Shown here: one piece after another, positions 8,215 through 17,174 of the stretch
Position numbering within the stretch: the stretch's first letter is position 1
Layout of the letters: the number at the start of each line of letters is the position of its first letter
NCBI RefSeq assembly: GCF_021560175.1
Contig: NZ_CP091110.1
Coordinates: 5,814,001 to 5,878,000, forward strand
From: Neobacillus drentensis
GTDB lineage: Bacteria > Bacillota > Bacilli > Bacillales > Cytobacillaceae
Reading direction: 5' to 3'
DNA length: 64,000 bases
Translations under genes and position numbers: made by a program
Notes under the pieces: model-generated
The model's database searches: none
What the model saw: the letters and a program-made list of their open reading frames with translations, nothing else
Told to the model about the DNA's origin: nothing

Positions 8215-10590
8215 ATGAAGTTACGATATGATCGGCCGGCTAGATCTTGGAATGAGGCGCTTCCGATTGGGAATGGACGTCTGGGTGCCATGGTTTTTGG
8301 CGGAGTAGAGAAGGAACATTTGCAATTAAATGAGGATACGTTATGGTCAGGAACCCCGAAGGATACAAATAATCCAAAGGCAAAGGAAATGCTTGCTGAG
8401 GTTCGTAAATTGATAGTTGATGAGAAATATGTAGAAGCTGATCGAGTATGCCGGGGGATGATGGGGCCATACACACAATCCTATTTGCCGCTTGGCGATT
8501 TGCACCTTCAATTCTATCATGGAGATACTTTTCATTCATATGAACGAAGCCTGAATTTACAATCAGGGACGGTTCATGTGGATTATAAGGTTGGGAATGT
8601 CCACTATACACGTGAAATGTTTGCCTCCTTTCCGGATCAAGCGATGGCCATTCGACTTACGGCCAGTAAACCAGGCTTCTTACATTTTTCCGTCAACCTG
8701 GGGAGTTCATTAAAGTTTACGACGGCTCCCGATCAAGACCAGTTTGTTCTTAGTGGAATTTGTCCCGAGCATGTTGATCCGTCTTATTATCATTCGGACG
8801 ATCCGATCCAATATGGGGATCCAGATAAGACGGAGGCCATAAAATTCGAAGGACGTATAGGGGTAAACGCGGAAGATGGCTGTATGCATGTTGATCAGGA
8901 TGGCCTTCACGTTACGGAAGCTACAACCGTTACCCTGCACTTTAGTGCAGCGACAAGCTTTAACGGCTATGATAAATCGCCAGGATTGGATGGGAAGGAT
9001 CCTTCTTTAGCTGCAAAAGCATTTCTAGAGAGGGCCATGGCGAAATCTTTTGAAGAACTAAAACATTCCCATATGGAAGACTATCAGTCATTTTTTAATC
9101 GTGTGGAGCTGGACTTGGGACCTAGCATTGCGCCGGAAAACCTGCCCACCGATCAATGGATCTTAGATTATGGGGCAAAGGATCCAAAGCTGGTGGAATT
9201 ACTGTTTCAGTATGGGCGATATTTAATGATTGCCAGCTCCAGGCCCGGTTCACAGCCGGCTAACCTTCAAGGAATTTGGAATCGTGAGGTCAGGCCGCCA
9301 TGGAGCAGCAACTATACCTTAAACATTAACGCTCAAATGAATTATTGGCCGGTTGAAACCTGTAATCTTTCAGAATGCCATGAACCCCTTTTAAACTTTA
9401 TTGAGGAACTAGCTCAAAACGGCAAGAAAACGGCTTCCATTAATTATGGTTGCAGCGGATGGACGGCGCATCATAATGCTGATATTTGGCGCCAATCTGG
9501 CCCGGTTGGCGATTACGGACATGGTGACCCCGTTTGGGCTTTCTGGCCCTTAGGCGGAGTATGGTTATCTCAGCATCTGTGGGAACATTTTACCTTCGCG
9601 AAAAATCAAGCTTATCTTCGCGAAACGGCCTATCCCATTATGAAAGAAGCAGCGCTTTTCTGTTTGGATTGGCTAATCGATGACGGGAAAGGAAATTTGG
9701 TGACTGCCCCATCTACCTCGCCCGAGCATAAGTTTATGACGACAGATGGGCAACTGGCTGCAGTTAGCATGGCAACGACGATGGACATGAGTTTGATTTG
9801 GGAGTTGTTTACGAATTGCATCGATGCTGCAGAGGTATTGGAAATAGATGATCCTTTCCGCCATCAATTAACCGCTGCACGTGAACAATTATACCCGATG
9901 CAAATTGGCCGTTATGGACAGCTTCAAGAATGGATACATGATTTTGAGGACGAGGATCCTCACCATCGGCATGTATCCCATCTTTTTGGCGTTTTTCCTG
10001 GGCGCCAGCTTACCGATTCTGAAGGAAGGGAACTCTTCGATGCTGCCCGAAGATCGCTGGAAAGAAGAGGCGATCATGGGACAGGATGGAGTCTTGCCTG
10101 GAAAATTTGTTTGTGGGCACGGTTTAAAGACGGGGACCGAGCTCATAGATTAATTTCTAATCTTCTTCAGCTCGTGAATGAGGAGAATTGCCAGAGTCAA
10201 AAGGGCGGCGTTTATGCCAATCTGTTTGATGCGCATCCTCCCTTTCAGATTGACGGGAATTTTGGGTTTACTGCAGGACTAGCCGAAATGCTGGTTCAGT
10301 CGCATTCTGGTGCCATCCACCTGCTGCCGGCCCTTCCTTCTGCCTGGTCCACTGGATTTGTAAAAGGGTTACGAGCACGGGGAGGCTTTGAACTAAACCT
10401 TAAGTGGGAAAAAAATGCATTTGAGAGCGCTGAAATCTACTCCCATTTAGGAGGACCTTGTCAATTAGAGATAGAACCATCCATAGAAGTGACGATAGAT
10501 GAGCAGAAAATACCTGTAAAAAAGATGTCTACTAACAGGATTTCCTTTGATACACTAGCAGGACAGAGATATATGCTAAAAAGAACTTAG
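8215..10590 (+). CDS. Glycoside hydrolase family 95 (alpha-L-fucosidase/alpha-L-galactosidase type)
   Basis: A 791-residue cytoplasmic enzyme with the GH95 layout: N-terminal beta domain starting PARSWNEALPIGNGRLGAMV, an alpha/alpha barrel, and a C-terminal beta domain. The catalytic-site blocks are visible: NINAQMNYWPVETCNLSE near residue 370 (the two family asparagines), EWIHDFEDEDPHHRHVSHL near residue 575 (general acid glutamate) and HPPFQIDGNFGFTAGLAEM near residue 675 (aspartate). No signal peptide is seen. The family removes terminal alpha-L-fucose or alpha-L-galactose; which one cannot be decided here. The ATG follows AAAGGAGAGAATTAACG. It is divergent from the ABC operon and shares its operator motif, so it should trim oligosaccharides brought in by that transporter. 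Confidence 0.92.
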   Translation: MKLRYDRPARSWNEALPIGNGRLGAMVFGGVEKEHLQLNEDTLWSGTPKDTNNPKAKEMLAEVRKLIVDEKYVEADRVCRGMMGPYTQSYLPLGDLHLQFYHGDTFHSYERSLNLQSGTVHVDYKVGNVHYTREMFASFPDQAMAIRLTASKPGFLHFSVNLGSSLKFTTAPDQDQFVLSGICPEHVDPSYYHSDDPIQYGDPDKTEAIKFEGRIGVNAEDGCMHVDQDGLHVTEATTVTLHFSAATSFNGYDKSPGLDGKDPSLAAKAFLERAMAKSFEELKHSHMEDYQSFFNRVELDLGPSIAPENLPTDQWILDYGAKDPKLVELLFQYGRYLMIASSRPGSQPANLQGIWNREVRPPWSSNYTLNINAQMNYWPVETCNLSECHEPLLNFIEELAQNGKKTASINYGCSGWTAHHNADIWRQSGPVGDYGHGDPVWAFWPLGGVWLSQHLWEHFTFAKNQAYLRETAYPIMKEAALFCLDWLIDDGKGNLVTAPSTSPEHKFMTTDGQLAAVSMATTMDMSLIWELFTNCIDAAEVLEIDDPFRHQLTAAREQLYPMQIGRYGQLQEWIHDFEDEDPHHRHVSHLFGVFPGRQLTDSEGRELFDAARRSLERRGDHGTGWSLAWKICLWARFKDGDRAHRLISNLLQLVNEENCQSQKGGVYANLFDAHPPFQIDGNFGFTAGLAEMLVQSHSGAIHLLPALPSAWSTGFVKGLRARGGFELNLKWEKNAFESAEIYSHLGGPCQLEIEPSIEVTIDEQKIPVKKMSTNRISFDTLAGQRYMLKRT

Positions 10591-10596
10591 AATCAC

Positions 10597-10634
10597 GGGG
10601 ACGGTTCTCATGCTTCGAAAACATGAGAACCGCC
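10597..10634. repeat. REP-like repeat forming an inverted pair
   Basis: A GGGGACGGTTCTCATGCTTC copy is followed by an inverted half so that CGGTTCTCATG and CATGAGAACCG form a perfect 11-bp stem with a 9-base loop. It starts six bases after the GH95 stop codon and could also act as a transcript end, although no T run follows. Confidence 0.75.
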
Positions 10635-11245
10635 CTAGTATTTGAGAAGCAAGAGAATGACCAATCGACAGCGTTTCGACTCTATTCCCTATATGTTTTA
10701 CTAATCAAACGTTTATTTAAAAATTCCGAAAGGGTTCAGCCCTCTAATTTACTCTATAAAAGTAGGAAAAAAATTGTCGAGTAACGTTAAACTATTTTAC
10801 CAATAAAACTTCAATTTCCCGGAAAATTCTATTGTTATCGACTCAACCTACAACCTTCTCGTCGATTCCCAATATTTCGCAACTAATCAAACATTTGTTT
10901 AAAAACAATCTTATCCACGTTATTTCTGAATTTGTTACCCCTATTAAATAAAAAGAATGTCGAGAGTAGGTATTTATTCCACCGGAACCCTGTAAAACAT
11001 TTTCCTCCCTCCACTTCATTCGAATCGACGGATGTTTATCTTCAAAATATTGCTGACCCTCTTGTTCTCCCAGTCTATGCCTAACCTACTTCCAAAATCT
11101 CGAAGCCTTTTTGTATCTACTTCTGCGTTCCGTACTTTTTCCACCTTTATTTGTCCGGCCATTATGATCTTCTAATGAAGTTTGCAAGTAAATTTTAAAT
11201 AATGCCGTTGAATACATTGATTGATTGGATAAAATGGCTAGTAAG
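10635..11245. other. Intergenic stretch without a gene
   Basis: About 610 bases with no open frame having a ribosome binding site and no RNA gene that I can see. It contains GGGTTCAGCCCTC at about 10732, which reappears in the hairpin at 55498-55540, and two similar AACTAATCAAACGTTT-like segments near 10692 and 10880. It may be decayed sequence. Confidence 0.5.
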
Positions 11246-11273
11246 GAAGCACAAGAACCGTCCCTATGCTTCC
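11246..11273 (-). repeat. REP-like repeat overlapping a stop codon
   Basis: GAAGCACAAGAACCGTCCCT continuing to ATGCTTCC is a minus-orientation copy of the family. Its CATAG/CTATG part supplies the last codons (Glu-Ala-stop) of the ROK kinase gene that ends at 11264, so repeat and gene overlap. Confidence 0.7.
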
Positions 11274-12124
11274 AAGCTATCCCAAGCCAGTAGAAGGGAT
11301 CCTGTAATTCCTGCTTTATCTCCTAATTCAGGACTTACAATATAATCGGAAAGATCCGGCAGAGTGACATAATCGTTCATCAATTCTTTCAGATGTTTTT
11401 TTATGGCTGTAAATACTTGTTGCTGGTGCATGACGCCCCCGCCAAGGATGATTTTTTGGGGTGAAAGAATTAAAATGTACTGCATCAACGCTTGGGCAAT
11501 ATAATACCCCTCAAAATCCCAGACTTCCTCACGATGGACAAGGTTTATTCCCTTATCGCCCCATCTTTCTTCGATTGCAGGACCCGCTGCGAGGCCCTCT
11601 AAACAATCATGATGATAAGGGCATCTTCCTTCATATGGATCTTCTGAATGCCGCCGGACTAAAATATGTCCCATTTCCGGATGCGACAATCCTTGGAGCA
11701 GCCTTCCTTGAACCATTGCTCCTGCACCAATCCCCGTTCCAATCGTGATATACAAGCAGCTGTCCAACCCTTGGGCAGCTCCAAGTTTGGCTTCCCCTAA
11801 CGCAGCAGCATTGACATCCGTATTAAACCCGACTGGTACCCCATATGCCTCTTGGATTGTTTGTACAAACGGGTAATCCTTCCAAGCTGTTTTAGGTGTT
11901 GACGTGATAAAACCGTAGGTAGGACTATGCTTGTTTATATCGATCGGACCAAATGACCCAATTCCAATCGCATCCAAATCATACTTACTAAAGAATTGAA
12001 TAACCTCTTTTATCGTTTCTTCTGGAATAGTGGTTGGAATTTGAATCTGGTCTGTAATATTTCCCTCTTTGTCTCCTACTGCACAAACAAATTTGGTTCC
12101 TCCTGCTTCGATGGCGCCCAACAT
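11264..12124 (-). CDS. ROK-family sugar kinase (fructokinase/GmuE-like)
   Basis: A 286-residue cytoplasmic kinase that phosphorylates a hexose, probably fructose or mannose, at C6. It has the N-terminal ATP loop GAIEAGGTKFVCAVGD, the substrate loop GFNTDVNAAALGEA, the second phosphate motif TIGTGIGAGAMV near residue 125, and the ROK zinc site built from GHILVRRH plus CPYHHDCLEG around residues 150-175. The ATG follows AGGAGGGAAAGTAGG. It is downstream of the GH38 gene but separated by a terminator-like hairpin, so it may be expressed at a lower level. A close paralogue lies at 30449-31303. The final residues come from an overlapping REP-like repeat. Confidence 0.9.
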   Translation of the reverse strand: MLGAIEAGGTKFVCAVGDKEGNITDQIQIPTTIPEETIKEVIQFFSKYDLDAIGIGSFGPIDINKHSPTYGFITSTPKTAWKDYPFVQTIQEAYGVPVGFNTDVNAAALGEAKLGAAQGLDSCLYITIGTGIGAGAMVQGRLLQGLSHPEMGHILVRRHSEDPYEGRCPYHHDCLEGLAAGPAIEERWGDKGINLVHREEVWDFEGYYIAQALMQYILILSPQKIILGGGVMHQQQVFTAIKKHLKELMNDYVTLPDLSDYIVSPELGDKAGITGSLLLAWDSLEA

Positions 12125-12166
12125 CCTACTTTCCCTCCTCTGATCATTTCAACGTGCAGTCATTCT

Positions 12167-12192
12167 AAAAAGGGGGGGAAATCTCCCCCCCT
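12167..12192 (-). terminator. G7/C7 terminator between GH38 and the ROK kinase
   Basis: On the minus strand seven G, a short AGATTT loop and seven C are followed by TTTTTAG. It lies between the GH38 stop and the kinase start and would end most transcripts of the mannosidase operon there. Confidence 0.75.
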
Positions 12193-12201
12193 CATCCGCT
12201 G

Positions 12202-15200
12202 TTATGTTAACTTTACAATAAAAGTCTTAATTTCATAAGGTTTGATTTCAAACGTAAAGCCCTGATTTTCCCTAACCTCAGAAATACTTCTTTCCATTAA
12301 GTCGCATTCCTGCCAGGAGTCAATATGGAATTCGCTTGCTACCTCTACTGTCCCTCTTGCACCTGCAAATTCATGCAGGCGGATAATGAGATGATCGTCA
12401 TTTTCCCCTTTTTTAACGGCATCCACGATAACATTCTCTGCCGCAACATTAAACAGTGAAACACTTTGTGTTTTGCCTTCTGCATAGGTCAACGGGGAAT
12501 TAAGCTCCCAAGCCTGCCGTACCGTATTTCCTTCATACCAGCTTCCAGTATGAGGAAGGATGGAATACGTAAACAAATGTTCACCTTGGTCAGCCTCTAC
12601 ATCAGGATAGGTAGCCGACTTTAACAGGGTAAGGCGGATGACATTATCTTTGATATCATGTCCGTATTTGCAATCGTTGAGTAAGCTGACACCATAATCT
12701 CTTTCAGAGAGGTCTGCCCACTGATGACCAACCGATTCAAATCGTGCGTGATCCCAGCTCGTGTTCCAATGCGTTGGACGTTTTACATTACCATATTGAA
12801 TATCATAAGTTGCCTCAGTTGCCCGAATTTCAACAGGAAAGGCTACCTTCAACAATTGGTTTTGCTCATGCCAATCAATCTTTGTTTCAAAATCAATTCG
12901 CGGACTTGCAGCATATAAAACCATTTTCTGATTGATCACTGAGTTTGCGTATCCCCATGTAAATTCAACAACACAACGAACCGGACCATTTTCAATAACA
13001 CTTGCTTCTTGTAGAGTCGAAATCTCTTTCATCTTTTCTTGATAATAAAGATCGATATCCCAGGCATCAAACCGCATTGGTTTATCCTCAAAAACCTGGA
13101 ACACATTCCCCCGCGCATTAGGGGCTAAAACATTTCTTTGATTTTTCTTGTCATAGATTCTTGTCAGCTGGCCATCTTCATTCCAGGAAATATCATAATA
13201 GTCGGATGAAATACTAGTTTCAGATACAATAAACGACGAACTAGTTGAATTTGTTCCCTTTTCGTAAAAGATAGAGCTTTTTCCGAGAGATGGTACCTCA
13301 GCTACTTTAACTAGCCATGCTCCATCAGAGGTTTGCTGAGCATCCAGCACCTCACCGGCCTCATTCTTCCACAATAATTCTCCGGTCGTGTTCGTGTTAA
13401 TTTTAACGGTATCATTTCGTTGCCACGAAGAGGAATTATAAATGACGAACGATTGTTGTCCGGTCATTCCTCCTAATGACTGAGAAGCTTCCTTCCAAGC
13501 CTTCACTGCAAGATCATATGCTTGTGCATATTCCAGTTTACTATCTTCGTAAACCTCACGAATAGAAGAGCCTGGAATGATATCATGAAATTGATTCCGC
13601 AGGACAATTTTCCAGCTTTCCTCTAAATCTTTGACTGGATAGGCTGACCATGAACCCGAAAGGATACTGCTCAAGGTATTAAGCCATTCTGTTTCCCGAA
13701 GAAGCAGCTCCATTTTGCGGTTCATCCGTTTATTATACGCCTGAGAGGTATAGGTTCCACGGTGATACTCCAGATAAAGCTCTCCATCCCAGGTATGAAC
13801 ATATTGATCTGTATTTTCTACGGTCTCATGAAGGCGCCTAAAATACTCATCTGCTCTTCCTGTCTTAACAGCCGGCAGGCCAGGCATCTTATCCAATTTC
13901 CTTCTCATTTCCAGCATTTCACGATTAACGCCGCCTCCTCCATCTCCATACCCATAGGAAATGAGCAGCTCCTGGTTCACAGCTTTATCACGATACGCTT
14001 CCCAAACTCCTTTTACAGAACGGGGGGTAATCTGTCCGTTGTATGTATAGAACCAGCGGTCATCTTCAGGAGTCGTGACAAAGTGAGTTAAAATTTCCGT
14101 TCCATCGATCCCTCTCCATTTAAACGTATCATGCGGCATTCGATTATACTGACTCCAGCTAATTTTTGTTGTCATAAAAGTCCTAATACCAGATTTCACT
14201 AAGATTTGTGGAAGGGCCCAGCTGTACCCGAAAACATCCGGCAGCCATAAATATTCACATTCTTTTCCGAAGTTTTCTCGGAAAAATTTTGTACCCAGCA
14301 GTAATTGACGAACGAGTGATTCGCCTGACGTTAAATTGCAGTCCGCCTCCAGCCACATTCCGCCTTCAGTTTCCCAGCGTCCTTCCTGAACCCTTTTTTC
14401 AATCTGCTTATAAATCTCCGGATAATCTTTTTTAATATAATCATATAATTGCGGCTGCGTTTGTAAAAAAACGTAGTCCGGATATTTCTCCATTAAACGG
14501 AGAACTGTCGAAAACGAGCGGGCTGCCTTTTCTCTTGTATGCTTTAGTCTCCATAACCAGGCGACATCGATGTGGGTATGCCCAATTGCGGTGACCGTTA
14601 CGGGATAGTTTTTCGGAATTTGCTCTATTTCCTCATTTAAACTAGCTTGCGCCTGGTAAAGGGAATCATAGAATCCTTCTGAACCAGGGGAAGACCAATC
14701 GACTAACAGGAAGGCCCGGTCTAATGCCTTTAATAAAGATTGTCTTTCCGGCTGATTTTCCTGCAGATACTCTACTGTTGCCAGGGCCGCTCTTGCGGTG
14801 TAATATAAATCATCCACCTTTTCATCCATGCAGGCAATAAAAGCCGTTTTCAACTGATGTTCCTGCAGGGTCGGCTTACCTCCGCCTTCGAGTCCTGACC
14901 AAAGCCGGAAACACATTTCAATGGTGGTACCTGAATAGCTTTCATCCAAAAATACCTCCTGATGGTTCATGTCGACTCCTTGGTATGGCTCTCCGTTTAT
15001 GTAGAGGAGAGACTCAAACCCTGAGTTATTTCCACCGCCTGTTTTTCCAAAATCAAACACTCCAACAACTTTTTGCTGCCCCCAGTGTTCAGGGATTGGT
15101 ATGAGCGTTTTTAGCCAAATGTATTGATCTCGTCCTTCCCAGCGTTCACCTACATTCTTCGTCTCCCACGGCCCATCCTCAGGAGGCTTCTGGGCAATCT

Positions 15201-15312
15201 TTCCTTCCTCATCTTCTTGGGCTTGAAAAGAAGCCACCGGCAGAATATTTCTATAACGATAGGAATCTAGTTCTTGTATCCTTCTCTCTAGCTTTTCAGT
15301 AGTCCAAAACAT
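12202..15312 (-). CDS. Glycoside hydrolase family 38 alpha-mannosidase
   Basis: The 1036-residue protein has GH38 architecture: an N-terminal beta region, the catalytic domain from about residue 245, a linking helical domain and long C-terminal beta domains. Zinc and catalytic residues are visible in GHTHIDVAWLWRLKHTRE (His and Asp ligands), EADCNLTSGESLVRQ, LWLPDVFGYSWALPQI (nucleophile Asp) and NQFHDIIPGSSI (His ligand). It lacks a signal peptide and would hydrolyse imported alpha-mannosides in the cytoplasm. I prefer the ATG at 15312, eight bases after AAAGGAG, over a GTG three codons upstream that overlaps this site. It follows the ABC permeases by 24 bases and so belongs to the operon controlled by the GntR-type regulator at 18943. 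Confidence 0.95.
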   Translation of the reverse strand: MFWTTEKLERRIQELDSYRYRNILPVASFQAQEDEEGKIAQKPPEDGPWETKNVGERWEGRDQYIWLKTLIPIPEHWGQQKVVGVFDFGKTGGGNNSGFESLLYINGEPYQGVDMNHQEVFLDESYSGTTIEMCFRLWSGLEGGGKPTLQEHQLKTAFIACMDEKVDDLYYTARAALATVEYLQENQPERQSLLKALDRAFLLVDWSSPGSEGFYDSLYQAQASLNEEIEQIPKNYPVTVTAIGHTHIDVAWLWRLKHTREKAARSFSTVLRLMEKYPDYVFLQTQPQLYDYIKKDYPEIYKQIEKRVQEGRWETEGGMWLEADCNLTSGESLVRQLLLGTKFFRENFGKECEYLWLPDVFGYSWALPQILVKSGIRTFMTTKISWSQYNRMPHDTFKWRGIDGTEILTHFVTTPEDDRWFYTYNGQITPRSVKGVWEAYRDKAVNQELLISYGYGDGGGGVNREMLEMRRKLDKMPGLPAVKTGRADEYFRRLHETVENTDQYVHTWDGELYLEYHRGTYTSQAYNKRMNRKMELLLRETEWLNTLSSILSGSWSAYPVKDLEESWKIVLRNQFHDIIPGSSIREVYEDSKLEYAQAYDLAVKAWKEASQSLGGMTGQQSFVIYNSSSWQRNDTVKINTNTTGELLWKNEAGEVLDAQQTSDGAWLVKVAEVPSLGKSSIFYEKGTNSTSSSFIVSETSISSDYYDISWNEDGQLTRIYDKKNQRNVLAPNARGNVFQVFEDKPMRFDAWDIDLYYQEKMKEISTLQEASVIENGPVRCVVEFTWGYANSVINQKMVLYAASPRIDFETKIDWHEQNQLLKVAFPVEIRATEATYDIQYGNVKRPTHWNTSWDHARFESVGHQWADLSERDYGVSLLNDCKYGHDIKDNVIRLTLLKSATYPDVEADQGEHLFTYSILPHTGSWYEGNTVRQAWELNSPLTYAEGKTQSVSLFNVAAENVIVDAVKKGENDDHLIIRLHEFAGARGTVEVASEFHIDSWQECDLMERSISEVRENQGFTFEIKPYEIKTFIVKLT

Positions 15313-15336
15313 ATCAAACACTCCTTTAAATAGTGA

Positions 15337-16161
15337 TTAACCTTTGGAAGCTCCACCTAGGCTGAAGCCTTGGGACATAAATCGCTGCGAAAACATATAT
15401 AAAATGACAGAAGGCATTGTGTAAATCATTGAGAAAGCGGCCAACTTTCCGTATTCAATCATTCCAAAATTACCAAAAAACTGAAAAATCGTGACAGAAG
15501 CAGGAAATTTATCCGGCGTCTGGATTAAAATGTACGGAACGAAAAAGTTTCCCCAACTTCCAGAGAAGGTAAAGATCGCAACGGTGCAAATCCCAGGAAT
15601 CATCAATGGGGCAACCACTTTCCTTAAACCTGCCCAAACAGATGCGCCATCGATCCACGCAGATTCTTCTAATTCCAATGGCACAGAATCCATAAAATTT
15701 TTCATCATCCAAATCGCATAAGGCAGCCCGGACGCCGTTAAAAACAAAATCGTCCCGATAAGTGAATCCTGAATATGGAGATAAAGAAAGAGCTGATAGA
15801 CAGGCACCATCACCGCAGTAATCGGCAAAGCTGTCATGAACAAAATCGTATACATAAAGGACTTTTTAAATTTCAACGCATATCGTGATAGTGGATAGGC
15901 TGCCATGATGGCCACAACGACAACCAGCACAGATTGACCAAACGATAAAAATAACCCGATCCCAAAGGAACGAAGATTGGCAGGATCCGTTACGATGGAC
16001 GTGAAATTCTCGGCCGTAAAGGAACTGGGCATTTTCAAGGCTTGCTGCGCATTAGGATCGAAAGAGGCAAACAGCACCCATAAAAGCGGCAGGAGAAACA
16101 AAATACCAATTATCGTTAAAATGATATAAGGAACAACTTTTTCAGTTTTGTAACGGTTCAC
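15337..16161 (-). CDS. Carbohydrate ABC transporter permease, MalG type (mannoside locus)
   Basis: I start this 274-residue membrane protein at the GTG at 16161, preceded by AAGGGGGGAGTTAGAA; an ATG twenty codons upstream would lie inside the preceding gene and has no binding site. It has six predicted membrane helices and the EAA loop ESAWIDGASVWAGLRKVVAP near residue 190, with a Ser in place of the second usual Ala. It partners the MalF-type permease 14 bases upstream in the transcript. Confidence 0.92.
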   Translation of the reverse strand: MNRYKTEKVVPYIILTIIGILFLLPLLWVLFASFDPNAQQALKMPSSFTAENFTSIVTDPANLRSFGIGLFLSFGQSVLVVVVAIMAAYPLSRYALKFKKSFMYTILFMTALPITAVMVPVYQLFLYLHIQDSLIGTILFLTASGLPYAIWMMKNFMDSVPLELEESAWIDGASVWAGLRKVVAPLMIPGICTVAIFTFSGSWGNFFVPYILIQTPDKFPASVTIFQFFGNFGMIEYGKLAAFSMIYTMPSVILYMFSQRFMSQGFSLGGASKG

Positions 16162-16175
16162 TTCTAACTCCCCCC

Positions 16176-17096
16176 TTAAACATTGACCTTCATGGACCGG
16201 ATATAAAACAAGCTTGCACAAATTCCAATGAGGAGCAGAATTAAGGATATGGCCGTTCCATAGCCAAGTTGGTAATTTACAAACGCCTGGTTATACATAA
16301 AGATAGGAAGAGTCTGTGTGGATGTGCCAGGCCCGCCGCCTGTCATCGCAAATATTAACGTAAACACACCTAACGTTTGCAAGGTTACTAGAATCATATT
16401 GGTAACAACGGATCCCTTTACCATCGGCAAGACGATTCGGAACAATACTTGAAAACGGGAAGCTCCATCTACCACGGCAGCTTCTTCCACACTTTTCGGG
16501 ACATCATCCAAGGCTGCCTGGAAAACCAGCATCGAAAAAGCCGTACCGTGCCAGATATTCGCCACCACCACACTCACCATTGGAAAGGTATACAGCCATG
16601 TGACAGGTTTTAGACCCATATGCTGCAGGAGCATATTTAACGTTCCATTATCACTTAAAAAAGCCACCCAGCAAAAAGCAACGACAATTTCCGGGGTTAC
16701 CCAGCCGGCAATAACAATAATGCCGATAATCCGGCGAAATGTTTTGTTTTTCTCTTTCATTAGGACAGCCAGGATAAACCCTAAAACCTGCTGGCCAATA
16801 ACGGCAGAAAAAAGCAAGAACACGATTGTTTTAACGACACTAATGCGGAAATTCGGATCTTGAAACATCGTGATAAAGTTTTGAAAGCCTATAAACTGAA
16901 CACTTTTTGCTTCTGTACCTGTTAAAGATAGATTCGTAAACGCAAAGTAAAAAGTGAGTAAAATGGGGCCGACAAAAAAGACAAGCAATAGGATCCAAGC
17001 AGGCAGCAAAAAGAGAACCGATTTCAGCAGCGTATGATCCTTTTTCGTTTTCTGCTTGGTTGTGACTGTTTGTGATACAACCGTATTTGTATTCAT
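16176..17096 (-). CDS. Carbohydrate ABC transporter permease, MalF type (mannoside locus)
   Basis: A 306-residue membrane protein with a polar N-terminus (TKQKTKKDHTLLK), six predicted membrane helices and the EAA loop EEAAVVDGASRFQVLFRIVL near residue 215. It forms the channel with the protein encoded at 15337-16161 and receives sugar from the lipoprotein encoded upstream at 17175-18548. As in the first ABC locus there is no ATPase gene. Confidence 0.93.
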   Translation of the reverse strand: MNTNTVVSQTVTTKQKTKKDHTLLKSVLFLLPAWILLLVFFVGPILLTFYFAFTNLSLTGTEAKSVQFIGFQNFITMFQDPNFRISVVKTIVFLLFSAVIGQQVLGFILAVLMKEKNKTFRRIIGIIVIAGWVTPEIVVAFCWVAFLSDNGTLNMLLQHMGLKPVTWLYTFPMVSVVVANIWHGTAFSMLVFQAALDDVPKSVEEAAVVDGASRFQVLFRIVLPMVKGSVVTNMILVTLQTLGVFTLIFAMTGGGPGTSTQTLPIFMYNQAFVNYQLGYGTAISLILLLIGICASLFYIRSMKVNV

Positions 17097-17126
17097 TTCA
17101 CACCCCGTCCTATTATGTTAGAATCT

Positions 17127-17157
17127 GGCTGCCCTTTTGGGGTTCAAAAAGGCAGCC
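17127..17157 (-). other. Intercistronic stem-loop after the second binding-protein gene
   Basis: GGCTGCC and GGCAGCC, extended inward by CTTTTG and CAAAAA, form a strong hairpin 17 bases after the binding-protein stop codon, with no T run. Its position matches the hairpin at 6577-6606, consistent with differential mRNA stability. Confidence 0.6.
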
Positions 17158-17174
17158 CATCATTCACTTTTCGA

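Noticed and set aside
9881..10153. Overlapping 85-90 codon frames on both strands
   Set aside because: They lie within the GH95 catalytic domain and have no ribosome sites.
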